This document shows positions 47,201-58,690 of a stretch of 64,000 bases of DNA, piece by piece. The DNA comes from Manis javanica (Eukaryota; Chordata; Mammalia; Pholidota; Manidae): assembly GCF_040802235.1 (NCBI RefSeq), contig NC_133157.1, positions 35,616,501-35,680,500 of the forward strand, in the 5' to 3' direction. Under the pieces are notes generated by a model, which was not told where the DNA came from, made no database searches, and saw only the letters and a list, made by a program, of their open reading frames with translations. The position numbers and the translations under genes were made by a program. Position 1 is the stretch's first letter. Every line of letters begins with the position of its first letter.

Positions 47201-48689
47201 GGTGAGGGGGAGGGGATCTGAAGGTGCTTTGGGGGAAGGGGGTGGTGTGTGAAGGACTGGTGGTCTAGAGTTGGGGGAGAGCAGAGGCACTGTGTGGAGG
47301 AGGAAGGGATGGGACTGTGGACATATTGTAAGGGGAAGGGGTTGTAGGCCCCAAATGAGTGGGAAGAACCCCTAGTGCTTTGAGAAACTCTGGGGTCATT
47401 GTAAAGACGCCAGGAAGATGTTTGTACTGTCTTCTAGGAGTAAGGGTGATAGAATTAGTAGAGGGAGGAAGCCAGTCTGTGGTGCTCCTGGCTCCAGCTC
47501 CTAACTCCACCTTCAAGCCTGAGTACTCTTAGAAGGGGTCCAGGCCCCTTTTGCCACTAGGGTTTGTGTGACCGCCTCCTTAGTCTGGCTGAGACTGGGG
47601 ATTCTTCCCCTAGCTGGTGTCCCTGGGGACCCTTCCCCCATTCAGTTCCTGTTAACCCCCCACTCTAGTTCCTGTTCCTTCCAGAAGCCTGCCTTGGTCC
47701 CTGTCTGACCCCTCCCCCTCTTTGCCCTGCCCTATGCTCTGGGTGTGCTCATTTCCCACTTCCTTCCTCGCCCTGGGGCCTGGCTGGTCCTTGCCCATCT
47801 AGGAGCTGTGTTCGGCCTGGGACTTTGTACTCAATGGCCAGAGACCCAGTAAATCAGCGGCAAGACCCAGACCCCACCCCACTATTACGAAGGTCTTTCC
47901 CAATAGCCCTCCCACTGACTGGTAGCCACATTTTTACCACTTGCCACTAACTGATTTTACCCACTCTTTTCCTTCCACTGGGTGGTGAAACTTAGGGCCC
48001 TCAAAAGTTCTGGGTTTCTCTGGGAGGAGGGAAATGAGGAGAAATATTGAGGGTCTTTGATGTATGTTTTGAGAGGTTGGCCTCTTGTAGTTCAGCCGCT
48101 CAGAAAGAGATGTGAAGTTCCTGCCTTAGCTGAGGGAGGAAGAGAGAATAGCTACCCACACTCCTGACTTGGAACCTGACTGTCAGAACTGACACCAAAG
48201 CCTCGACCTCTTGGGGGCTCCTCTGGTTTCCTGAGGGGACTTGATGTTGTGCCAAAGTGCTTTTTGCCCCTGGGCTGGCTGAGAGAGGGTGAGAAAGGCC
48301 TGCCTTCCACTCCACTCAGTGGCTGAAAGAGTATGACTGTTACTGAAAGGGGCCCCAGGCCAGCCTCCTTCTAGCTGACTGGGAGGGAGGGGGTGCTGAG
48401 GCCAAACAAAGCCGTGGGGTAGGGTGGGGTAAAGGAGGGCAGGCTGAAGCCTTTTGAGGAAGAGCTGATTGCTATGGCAACACAGCTTCCCAGATTGTCT
48501 TTCACAGAGGCAGTCCTAGGGCAAGCTCACTCCAGCTTCTCGGACTGAGGCATTTGTGTGAGTGGGTGTGGCGTGAAGAGAAAGGGCATCAGTAAGCTAG
48601 CTGAAATTGTAGTATATAGCCTTTTTGCTCCAGTACAAGTAGCAATGCGTTCAGGTGCTTGGACCATCCTCTGAAAATGGATTTGAGTG

Positions 48690-48858
48690 AAGGATAGCCT
48701 TCATAATTATAGCAATATAAGGCCAGAATTGGAGATGCCCTTACTGGTCATTGTTTATACAAACCCCTCATTTTACAGATTTGGAAATTTATGGTCAAAG
48801 AGACTGGGGTTTTCTCCAGATCTTACAGGAGTTAGGACCCAGATCTACTTCATTCATC
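48690..48858 (-). repeat. MIR SINE (antisense)
   Basis: The text 'cctcattttacagatttgga', 'atggtcaaagagactgg' and 'gttaggacccagatctac' is the reverse complement of the MIR core. It lies within the ATOSB 5' intron. Confidence 0.7.
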
Positions 48859-48884
48859 ACCACTTAGCCCAGGGTTCATTGTTT

Positions 48885-49010
48885 CTTTCAGGCAATGTTT
48901 ATTGAACACCTATTATGTGCCAGGCACTGATGTTGATTATGGGAATACCAGCATGAACAAAAGGAACAAAACTGCTACTCTCCTGGAGCTTCCATTCTAA
49001 TAGGAAGAGA
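48885..49010 (-). repeat. L2 fragment (antisense)
   Basis: 'gtttattgaacacctattat', 'gtgccaggcactg' and 'ggagcttccattctaatagg' match the reverse complement of the L2 3' end closely. A (TG)n run follows at 49016-49032. Confidence 0.75.
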
Positions 49011-50599
49011 AATGCGTGTGTGTGTGTGTGTATGTGTGCTGGACAGAGAGGGAGATGGGTCAGGAGATAACTGCAGTGAAAAAAATAAAGCAGTGTAAGA
49101 GTTTAGAACAACTAGGTAAGGGCTCTTGATTGTGCCATGCTGCTTTCCCAGGGCACACTAGAACATCTTTGATCCTTCCTTCTGAACTATTGCCCCATGA
49201 CCTGTGCAGGTAATTTAAGGCCTAGACCTATGCTAGTGCCAGTAAGCAAGAACAAGGCCAGTTCGCCAAGGGATCCGTTCTTTCCTATAGTGTTCTGTGT
49301 CTATCCTACTGTCTTCCCAGTAAGGTTTTACTAAGATAAGTAGGCTCTTATGTTGGTACTGTGCAATTTTGTTTAAGGTTTTGAAAATTTCCTTATCCTA
49401 CTCCTTAGCGTTAGGGAACCACCAAGGATGTCAGTCCACAGCAACTGGGTTCTTTTTCAGGGTTTCTTCCCTGGTGTGAGGTGAGGAGAAAAGAGCCCAG
49501 AGGAACTAACTGTTCCTTGCTTGTTCTTCCTAAGTCTAGGTCACAAGGAGGAAGTAGGGGGAGGGTGGCCCTTTACTGTCCTGTGACCACCTCAGGGCCT
49601 TTGGGGCCCACAACACAGGCAAGGACCTTGGGGCTTTGTGACCTCTAAACTGTAGAATGGACTCTCCCTCTTCTGGAGACAGCCAGGGTGCCTGCCTTGG
49701 CTGATGCCAATTCTCCAGAAACTTAGTTTGACTCTTCCCTCTTTTGACTGATGTTTGCCTCCTGCTTCTGTGGAAAACTGGGAGAAAAAGCCTCCTAAGT
49801 TTGGAAACTGTCTGACTTGCCAACAAATGCAAAGGGAAACGTAGACAGGGCTATCTATTTTCATAACTTGTCCCTCTAAAAAGTGTCTTTTAATGCTAAT
49901 CCTTGCAAGGGGTTCCAATCTTGTTATGTAAAGAACAGGACAAGAATTAGGAATGCTAGTTCTGCTGCCACTTAATTTGGCTGGGCCTGGGACCCAGTGA
50001 CTCAGGGGGAGGGTGGGGAGTTTTGAGAGAGCTGTGAGTCATGGGGGTGAGCCCCATCACAAGAGTTGGACACATTTCCCCCCACTGTGGGTAGAAGCCT
50101 TCCTCTCCCACTTTCCCTGGCTGCTCTTCCTACTTGAACAGGGACCTATGAATAGAACAGAGTATTGGCGAAAGGGATGAAGCAGCATGGTCTCAGAATC
50201 GGAGTTCAGAGAAACAAAGAATGATATTTAGGTCCCTGAATTAAAATGTATCAGTATCTCCAAACCCTTGGAGCTTTCCTAGCGAAGGCAGAAGATCATC
50301 GGTATAGACTGAGAGAAAAACAATATAATTTTTCTATGGAAGGAGATAAGATCCCACTTCAGGAGTTTTTCTTCTTCTTTGGCATGAAGGAAGCTTCTTG
50401 GGTTTTGAAGGCCCTCTGATCTCTGGACCTGTGGTTTGCAAGGCAGAGAGAGAAGAATGGGAGTGGGATGTTTGGAGTCAGGTGTGGGAAGAGAAGATTG
50501 ACTTTGGAGACAGTCAAACTGCGGCTATGAAAGCCCTAGGGCGTCCTATTAACCTTCCTTGGAAGAGGAAGGCCGGGGTGGGGGTTGGGGGGAAAGAGA

Positions 50600-51220
50600 A
50601 GTGGGAGGCCTTAAAGGGTTAAATGGCCGGGCTGAGAGCTACTTCGGACTCCAGCAGGTAAGAGGTTAAGGACATGGGCGGGGCGACCCTGGGTAGGCCT
50701 GCCCCCTCCCCTTGTAGGCCAATTGGCGTGTGTCTCTTGGAGGGAGCGTGCCTTACACTTGAGGCCGTGGGAGGCTGGCCTCCTATAGGCCAATGAACAT
50801 TGTCGGTGCCCGTGGCGGGTGTGGTCTGAGGGGGGCGTGGCGGCAGCAGTGGGGGTGCTGGGGTGCTGGGGAGCTGGGCGGGGCGGGCCGCCCCATCAGC
50901 TGGTAGGAAATGGCCTGTGAGTCAGAGGGGCAGTGGAGTCGGCTGCGCGGAGCCGGGGCGGCCACGGGGAGGGACAGTCGCTGGGAGGGGCACAGCAGTG
51001 GCTGGGGGCTGTGGACGCCAAGGTCCGCTAGTGCTGCACACGAAGCTGAACAGAGAAGAACCTAGCAGAGCAGGGCTCATCCTGAGTCACTCTTTGTCTG
51101 GGTTGGGGGCCAGTGTCGGGAAGAACCGGGGATTCAAGGGGAGGGGACCGGGACGGAAGGGCCCGGAGCAGCAGCAGCCGCGGCAGAGCCAATTTGGGAG
51201 CGGGGTGAGTGTGTGCTAGG
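50600..51220 (+). promoter_or_regulatory. ATOSB: Second CpG-rich promoter and possible ATOSB alternative first exon
   Basis: A second GC-rich block has CCAAT boxes on both strands (about 50718 and 50790) and GC boxes (about 50830 and 50878). An exon-like stretch ends at a good donor (GGGG/GTGAGTGT, exon end about 51204). Together with the spliced 5'UTR exon at 53691 this suggests an alternative ATOSB first exon. The start site is not determinable. Confidence 0.45.
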
Positions 51221-53690
51221 GGTTAAGAGCAAATCGCTGAAGCTCCAGTAGGGAACGGGGCCTGTCCCATGTTGTGGGGAGAAGAGGGGTGAGAAAGGAC
51301 CTGGGACGCTAAGCAGTGGGTGGGGAGATCTTCCAGAACAAGGAGTCCAGGAGCTGACGTGAGTCGGCCAGGCACAATTTGGAGAAGGTGCTGAGATTTG
51401 CTCCCTCTTCACTGAGAGTGGAGCGTTCTAGGCCAGCGGCCAAAGGACTGGTGAGAGAGCGGAGGCTGGCCTTCCTATTCACCGTGGTGGTCCTTGGGAA
51501 CAACTCCTACTAGCTTGTGTGGATGTGTAAGGGGACAAAATATGGAGCAGCTGGCAGCGATTCTCTCTGAATAGGATGAGGGTGGAATCCGCATGGAGAG
51601 GAATTCTCCTTACTGCTACCCTCTTTGATCATGATAGAAACGGACATCTTTAATATTAAAGGGAAGGGGAGAGTGAGCCTGGGAACTTCTATCTATACCA
51701 ACACCCTCCTACCCTCACCTCCCAGGCCTAGCAGGTGTCTGAGGGTACAGACCTCATGGTATTCTGGGACTTGTTGTTTTTGCTGGCTTTGCTTTCTTGG
51801 CATGTTGGGAGCTGTAGTCCTTACCAGCCACAGCCTGGCACAGTTGTTTGATGCCAGCTGCTGCCCACCTCCTGCACAGAGAGTGAGTTTTTGGTCTACC
51901 CTGCCCTGCTTCCCACTGCAGTCCTGCCCCATGAGTCAGCTTGAAGCCATGATCTAGAGCCAGACTGGCAGAGTGGCAGGGAAGTGAGTCTTAGAGTTTC
52001 TCATTGACAAGGTGGGACCTGAGGAGGCTGTAGTGTAATGAACAGATGCCAGGTATGGTGGGGTCAAGTAAGGCTTACCTAGCTAACCCAGTGCAAGGGT
52101 TCAAGAGGCCAATTGGGATGACTTGGAGGTGGGAGTGCTAAAGAGGGGTAGAAATGAGTACAGGTTGTACCTTCTGACAATGCTGTCATTGGTGTTCTGC
52201 CCTTTCTAGATACATTATCTACCACAGGGAACCAGAATTTTCTTATGGATCCCAGTTCCAATGAGAACTTGGTGAAATACGATAGTGTGGGGTGCAATGA
52301 GGGGAACTTGATGTAGGAGAGCTTTTTAGTCCCTGGGTACAAATCTCTCCTTTCTCCTTGCCCTCCTCCCCACCTCTGTTGTTGATGATTATACCTATAC
52401 AGATAATCTTTCTGCTACTCTCATTCTGGGAGTTCTCCTCTGCACTGACAGGGCTGCTGTCCAAATCTCTGAGCTTTGCATTCCACTTTTTGAGCTCTGC
52501 TACGTGCTTACCCCTGTGTTTGAAGTTGGATGGAGGAGTGGGGTATAAACCTTCCTCAAGAACCCTATGGCCAGGCTAGGAGATGTCTTACCCACAGGAG
52601 CAAGCAAAACTGTCACTGGGTTACAGGAGGTATGGCAGTGTCATAAATGAGGTCTCAGAGGAGAGAAATATTTATGGTCTGGCATGGCAAGAATAGGCTT
52701 TCTAGAAGGGATGGCATTTCGCCTTGCCAAGGAGGAAGGATAGGGCTGTGGTAGGCTTACAGGGGTCATTCCATGAAGGGGAAAGGCATTAGATAGCAAG
52801 CAGCGTAGACTACTGCTCAAAGTGAAGCTTGATCCTGGGGGCTGTATTTCCTCCCATGAAAGAAGATGGCCTTCAACTTGACATTCCTCTCAACTAGTAT
52901 GGGTTCCTGAGGGTGGACTAGTTAGTGGAGGCCATCTTGTGCCCTGGCAGAAAAGCAGTGGTTTAAGTTTATGTGTATTGGATGTGTTGGGGAGGAGTGG
53001 AGAGGTACTCTTGGCTGCTTCCAGTTGTTTGGCTGCCACTGCCTTATCTCTAATTTGCAGGGCCTAGGGGAGAAGTAGGTACAGAAAAGCGCCTTCTGGC
53101 AGTGCCTCCTCCCCACCAGACTTGTTTTTGGTTAGATTTGTTGTTTCCTGGTAAAGGGACAGACTTCTGGAAACAATTGAGAATTTAAGGCTGAAGGGTA
53201 GCTTTGAGCTGACCTGAGGTTGTATCTCTGAGGAGTGTTGATGGGGTATGAGTTTCTGCAGGACCTCTGCTCTTAGGGCTCTGCAGTGGCGCTTGTCCCA
53301 AGACAGACATATGGGGAAGAGTTGTGCAACTCAGTGACTTGACTAGAAAGCTGTAATTCTTGCCCTGGAATCCTCTCAATTAGCATGGTCTCTTGGATCT
53401 TGGGGGATCTCATCCCCCCTCCTATTCAGGACAGGAGTTCCCCAGGTGATGGCCCTGTAAGTGGTCATTCTGCCTCAGCTTACTTCTTACATTCTTAGTA
53501 CGTGGGCCAAGACCTGCCTTTTTGTGACTCTGTAGGTACCCCTCTGGGCCCCGGATCCTAAGACTGCCCCTTCTGCACTCCTCAGATAGGAGGAGATGTC
53601 CAGTGGTATACTCTTATTATCCCACAATTGGAGAGGTGCCTTACCTCTAACTCCACGGGTCCTGGCTTATGTCTGTTGCTCTTTCTGCAG

Positions 53691-53834
53691 GGTCTGGCTG
53701 AGCCCAGGAGCTGCACGGAATGGTGGCAGTCACCTTGCCAGTGCAGCAGGCATGGACCAGACTGCAAGCTAAGGGAGCAAGGCAACAGTCAGGAAGAGGG
53801 AACACACAACTAGGCTTAAGGCCTCTTCATCGGG
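53691..53834 (+). other. ATOSB: ATOSB non-coding 5'UTR exon (predicted)
   Basis: A pyrimidine-rich acceptor (gctctttctgcag) ends at 53690 and a strong donor (GGG/GTGAGTG) starts at 53835. They bound a 144-base exon just upstream of the coding exon. It has no frame that joins the ATOSB start. Confidence 0.6.
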
Positions 53835-54082
53835 GTGAGTGCCAGGGAGGAGGAAAGGGAGAAGATCCAGTAAGAAACCTGAGCTAAACATACCACCCTC
53901 TCAGAAGTTCCAGGAGTGGTCTCTATATTCCATTAACCCATCTGGGGATTTGGAAACTTTTCTTCCCAGGAACTCCGAAAGCTCGTCACCTCCTCAGGCC
54001 AGGGGAGGATCTGAAACTCAGATGGGAGGGAGAAGACTCATTGATTCCTCTGACCACCTTTTTTTTCTCTTCTTTTGCACAG

Positions 54083-54142
54083 ATGTCCCCAGGCCCCCCA
54101 GCCCAGGCCCTGCATAAAGGCTGTGGGGGGGGCCCCCCCTGA
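54083..54142 (+). promoter_or_regulatory. Upstream ORF in the ATOSB leader
   Basis: The first three bases of the acceptor exon are ATG. They open a 19-codon frame ending at TGA 54140-54142, 16 bases before the main ATG at 54159. The frame runs through a G8/C7 self-complementary stretch (54125-54139). A short uORF and a stable GC hairpin would both be expected to lower initiation downstream. This assumes the exon 53691-53834 is spliced here. Confidence 0.5.
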
Positions 54143-54158
54143 CCCAAGTGGGGGCTTC

Positions 54159-56668
54159 ATGCGCCACGTGCAGGCGGAGCCGTCTCCATCCTCAGAGCCA
54201 GAGGCTGGCCCTTCGCAGCCTGCAGCCAGGCAGGGGGCTCTACAGGGTGGCCTGCTCATGGGCTACAGCCCAGCAGGGGGGGCGACATCCCGCGGGGTCT
54301 ACCAGGTATCCATCTTTTCCCCTCCAGCTGGTGCCTCTGAGCCTCATAAGGCCTTGAAAAGGCCGGCCCCACCTACTGAGGGTCCCCGGGAGCTGAAGAG
54401 AGGCCCTGGGCTGGGGACCAGAGAGGGATTACCCCCTGAAGAACCATTTACTGTGGGACTATTGGGCCTCGAGGGACTGGGGCTGGGGCTGGGTGTGGCC
54501 AGCCAGCATTTCTGCCATCATGGCCTCTGTGTTGTGGAACAGGGAGGTAGCTCCACCTCACCTTGGACTTCAGGGACCCAGAGTTCCCCTTGGCCCCCAT
54601 CAAATGCTTCCTGCAATACTTTGCACACCAGAGACTGGGCTTCCCCAGATCCAGGGGGACAGGGGTCTCTGGGCGAGTCCCCAGGGCCAGCCCCTCCAAC
54701 CCAGCTGCACACAATTGACACTGATTTGCACAGTCTTGCACAAATAGGGGATAAGAGCCCAGTGGCTGGGGTGGGCAAACGGGGCAGCCCCTGGCCTAGG
54801 GAGTCCCCTGGCACTGCCAATGGGCGTAGTCCCGAGCACACACCCCCTGGCCCTGGACCTCCAGGCCCCTGCCCTACCAAGCGAAGGCTGCTTCCTGCTG
54901 GAGAAGCCCTGGATGTCAGCTCTGAGGATGAGGGGCCAGCCCCTCGGAGGCGCCGGGGAACCCTGGGCCACCCTCCTGCTGCCAACAGTTCTGATGCCAA
55001 AGCCACACCCTTCTGGAGCCACCTGCTGCCTGGGCCCAAGGAGCCTGTGCTGGTAAGTCATGAGAAGAGGCGATCTACTCTTAATTGGTTATCTATGTGG
55101 GAAAAAGTGAAGGTCTTGGGTGGAGGTTGGGGAGGGGGAGTTTCCTGTGAGAGCTTGTGATAAGCCCTGCTCCCAAGCATACCTGGCCTTCACCTAGTCT
55201 CCTTCCCTAATCTTTCCTCTCTACAGGACCCAACAGACTGCAGTCCTGTGGGGCGGAGGCTGAAAGGTGCATGTCGCCTAAAGCTGTAAGTGACCAGCTT
55301 CTCCCTCTGCCCTGTGCCTGAAAATGGGGCAAAAGGCTATAATCCTCTGTCCAACCCAGGGTAGGGTCCCCAGGGCAGGAGCCCTAGGTAGTGGCTAAGG
55401 GTGGAGCCCAAGGACATGAGCAAGCATCCTAGAACACCTCAAGCCAACCCACTATTTGTCCCTTCCCCTACCAGGAGCTCCCTTCGAAGCCTTCGGAAGG
55501 GGCCAGGCCTGCTGAACTCTCCTAGTGCCTCCCCTGTTCCTACCCCTGCTGTCAGCCGTACTCTGTTGGGCAACTTTGAGGTAGTTTCCCTTGGTTTCCA
55601 TGATTGGGAGATTTGGGGGGAAGTGAGATGGTGGAGTGTGGCTTCACTCACATAATATGCTTTCCCCACCCCAAACCTAGGAATCATTACTACAAGGACG
55701 CTTTGCACCATCTGGCCACATTGAGGGCTTCACGGCAGAGATTGGAGCTAGTGGATCCTACTGCCCCCAGCATGTCACGCTGCCTGTCACTGTCACCTTT
55801 TTTGATGTGTCTGAGCAAAATGCCCCGGCCCCCTTCCTGGTATGACCTGACATCAACCCAAAATTAGTTTGTGAGGAGGATGAGGGTTGGGGACAGGAGT
55901 TCTTTAGGTCTTCTCACCTAGGAAAGAATCAGAGCCAGGTGGGAAGAGCTCTAGTGTGGGGCAGGGGCCGGGTCCCAGAGTGAGAGATTGTGAAGATGGA
56001 TGAGTATCCAGGGCTCTCCCAGACCCCACCTTGGCTGATGGCTCCTTGGCCTTCCCAGGGCGTCGTGGACCTGAACCCCCTGGGGAGGAAGGGTTACAGC
56101 GTGCCCAAGGTGGGCACCATCCAAGTGGTGAGTTTTCCCTAACTGGGGGGAGGGAGGAGAGGAAAACAGCCCCTAGGCCCTGCCAACCTTGCCTTCTTGC
56201 TCCCAGACCTTATTTAACCCCATTCAGACTGTGGTGAAGATGTTCCTTGTGACCTTTGACTTCTCGGACATGCCTGCTGCCCACATGACCTTCCTGCGCC
56301 ATCGCCTCTTTTTGGTGCCTGTGGGTGAGGAGAGAAATGCTAGCCCCACCCGCCGCCTCCTCTGCTATTTGCTGCACCTCAGGTGAGGACAGGGCTTATT
56401 TAGGGGCAGCTGGGGAGACCAGTGCATCCTTTCCCCAGTCAAGGTACCCCTTCCCTGAGTAGCATCTCCTTGCTTTCTCACTGATTTTCACCTTGATCAA
56501 TGTGCCTTTCCCAGGTTCCGGAGCTCCCGCTCAGGCCGCTTAAGCCTGCATGGAGACATCCGCCTGCTTTTTTCCCGCCGGAGCCTGGAACTGGACACGG
56601 GGCTCCCCTATGAACTGCAGGCTGTGACTGAGGCCCCTCACAATCCACGTTATTCACCTTTGCTCTGA
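54159..56668 (+). CDS. ATOSB: Atos homolog B (FAM214B), complete
   Basis: ATOSB is a nuclear Atos-family protein. The fly homologue Atossa is a transcriptional regulator in macrophages; the mammalian role is little known. Coding exons: 54159-55052, 55227-55285, 55475-55580, 55681-55839, 56059-56127, 56207-56382, 56515-56668, all with GT-AG introns and matching phases. They join to 538 codons, equal to the human length. The start MRHVQAEPSPSSEPEAG matches the family. Residues 1-298 (exon 1) are proline/serine-rich and probably disordered, with basic KR clusters (PTKRRL, RRRR) that could act in nuclear import. The conserved Atos domain (DUF4210) spans roughly residues 345-410 (LLGNFEESLL, then SGHIEGF). 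A C-terminal Chromosome_seg-like domain follows (about 425-530). Earlier in-frame ATGs (54075) lie in the intron and were rejected. Confidence 0.97.
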
Positions 56669-57296
56669 TTATCAGTCCCTGAACCCATGTGGGTCAAGGA
56701 CCTCCCCATACTGCTCCATCCTGGACAAAGCAAACACGTGGAAAGGTGGCAAGAGACCTTTCAGGCTTGAATTAAAGCCCTCATCATGCTCATGCCCAAA
56801 TTAATTATTTGGGTATTTAAAGCTTCTGATCCTTACCACGCTCTGCCCTACTCTGGGTACTCCATATGCCTCCGCCTTCCCTTGAATTTCCCAGGCCAGC
56901 TTAGATAGCAGGGAGGATCTGGAGCTACCTTGAGGTTGTCCCAAGTTCCCAGGCAAATCATGCCAGCATTGCCTCCCTGTCCTGGGCAGGGGCCACTTAT
57001 TATTTTATTTATTTTTAATTTATAATTTATTCAAATTGGATCGCCTTGGTCCCCTCCCAACCTGATCATTGGCATTGCCCCTTCCCCTTTCCTGCTCTCA
57101 GATATTGCTGCAGCCTTAGAAATTGAAGAGGCTGATGTGGGGGCTGGGAGAGAACTGCTTTCCCTCAGCTGAGGGCAGAGAGGGGATCCCAGAAGGACTG
57201 AGTCACTAGCCAAAGACTCAGCTTCCTCTGTCCTTCCCTGTTCCGTTCACTTCCCCTACCCCTTCCTCTGACCCCTCTCTGAAATCCAACTCACAT

Positions 57297-57405
57297 ATGT
57301 GTGTGTGTGCATGTGTGCACGCGTGCATGTGCACTGGTGTGCTTGTGTGCACAGCGTGTATGTGTGTGGTGTGCGTGTGAGAAAGTGTGCATGCATGCAC
57401 ACACA
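57297..57405 (+). repeat. TG/CA alternating purine-pyrimidine tract
   Basis: An interrupted TG/CA simple repeat with CGCG steps lies in the ATOSB 3'UTR. Alternating purine-pyrimidine DNA of this kind can adopt Z-form, and the RNA would be GU-rich. Confidence 0.75.
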
Positions 57406-57758
57406 CGGGTTAATCACCCCTCATGTAGGGCTCCAGACTCGTTGTCCCTCTCCTCCTGCCTGTGTCTCCTTGCTTTGGGGTTCTGACTGAGGAAGGTGTT
57501 CAGAGGGTAGAGTCAGGGCTAAGGATCAGGGTGCCTCCTATCTGGCCAGACTCTGACCCACCTACCTCAGCTGGGGTGAGGGGCACCCCTCAAGCTCAAT
57601 CGTGTGGTTCCCAACTACCCCATTCCCCACTCCAGACTCTGACCCAGCCTTAGCCCTGACTCCTAGGGCTGGGCTGAGGGGAACAAGCATTTGCTGAAAC
57701 TTGAAAAAAAGAAAATAAAAAGAAAAATTGTACCTGGTACTTTTTTTAGGAAAAAAAG

Positions 57759-57764
57759 AATAAA
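57759..57764 (+). terminator. ATOSB poly(A) signal
   Basis: Canonical AATAAA, about 1.1 kb after the stop codon, followed by TG/T-rich sequence. Confidence 0.75.
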
Positions 57765-57834
57765 TTCTTGTTTGGAAACTTGAGCTAAGTCCTACTTTTT
57801 CTGTTGGGGAGAGCATAGGAATGGGAATGGAGGG

Positions 57835-57960
57835 CAAAATGCCCTAGCCCCCTTCCTGGTATGACCTGACATCAACCCAAAATTAGTTTGTGAGGAGAAT
57901 GAGGGATTGGGGGCAGGAGTTCTTTAGGTGTTCTTACCTAGGAGAGAATCAGGGCCAGGT
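57835..57960 (+). repeat. Duplicate of ATOSB exon 4 end and following intron
   Basis: This segment repeats 55815-55940 at roughly 93% identity. The source covers the last 25 bases of coding exon 4, its donor and about 100 bases of intron. The copy lies just past the ATOSB poly(A) site in the same orientation. It has no acceptor or frame, so it is not a functional exon. Confidence 0.85.
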
Positions 57961-58450
57961 AAAGGACTCCATCTATTTGAATAGTTACATTGTCTGCAGT
58001 GGACAGCTGGGACTGTCCTTTTTCCCTGAGAGAAGGCCTGAGGCCATGAAGTCTTAGGCAAGGCCCCAATGATTCTTAGGGTCTGGTCCTGCTCTTTTCA
58101 GATGGAGTAGGGTGGTGGGGAGGCTTCACCCATAAAAGCTGATTCTCTGGATGTGGATCTAGATTCTCCTACTGGTTCAGTCGTTACTGATTTTAGCCCC
58201 TCTGAGCTTCATTGCCCTGATAACGTAAAATGAGGGTGACTATTCAAGTCTCTTAAAGGATGTGCCCAAACATCAGGGATGTGGACAGGTTGACATACTC
58301 CAGACAAGGCTGAAAGATGGGGCTGTGCTGGATGCTATGCAAGGGAACTAGGCCTGATGGACCCTGACTGGGTAAAGGTAGAAAATAGCCATGATGCCTT
58401 GGGAAAGAGAGGTAGCGGAAATCTCTGCCCAATCATGGGCAATGTTGTGC

Positions 58451-58576
58451 CCTGTTGCCATGGCAACAGGAATAGGGGGGGTCAGTTCCCAGTGGTATAA
58501 CAGCAGGACTACAAGAAAATGTCACTATGGCAACCATGGTAACGAGTCAGCTCCAATCCCCTATCGCTATGGTGAC
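58451..58576. promoter_or_regulatory. Cluster of RFX-type X-boxes
   Basis: Site 1 is the perfect palindrome cctgttgccatggcaacagg (58451-58470), containing the ideal X-box GTTGCCATGGCAAC. Site 2 at 58521-58534 (GTCACTATGGCAAC) fits the ciliary form GTHNYYATRRNAAC. Sites at 58530-58543 and 58563-58576 keep one good half-site each. RFX factors bind such sites, often in ciliary and housekeeping promoters. The cluster is about 380-500 bases before the STOML2 start codon. Confidence 0.65.
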
Positions 58577-58690
58577 TGGTGGGGACAAACGCCAAGAAGG
58601 GTAAACTGATTCTTGGGTGGGGGTAAAAAACTTAAGAAGAGTTGTTTGTGGGCCACCTGCACGCAGAAAATAGCCTGCATTTTGGTCGCC

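Larger units (their letters stand above)
47200..53690 (+). other. Presumed ATOSB 5' introns
   Basis: Apart from the second CpG block and the MIR/L2 relics listed, I see no coding exon here. The GC-rich long frames on either strand are not supported by any family resemblance. Confidence 0.45.
56669..57780 (+). other. ATOSB: ATOSB 3'UTR
   Basis: The 3'UTR of about 1.1 kb ends after the poly(A) signal AATAAA at 57759-57764, with cleavage expected near 57780. A weaker AATTAAA-type signal at 56768 could give a short form. An AU-rich stretch (ATTTATTTTTAATTTATAAT) lies at 57007-57026. A long TG/CA-rich tract sits at 57297-57405. Both could bind RNA regulators. Confidence 0.75.

Noticed and set aside
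54075-54158. Upstream in-frame ATG for ATOSB at 54075
   Set aside because: It lies before the splice acceptor AG at 54081-54082, so it is intronic. The ATG at 54159 gives the conserved start and length.
54518-55061. Long minus-strand frames opposite ATOSB exon 1
   Set aside because: Shadows of the GC-rich coding exon; the plus-strand frame matches a known protein at the known length.
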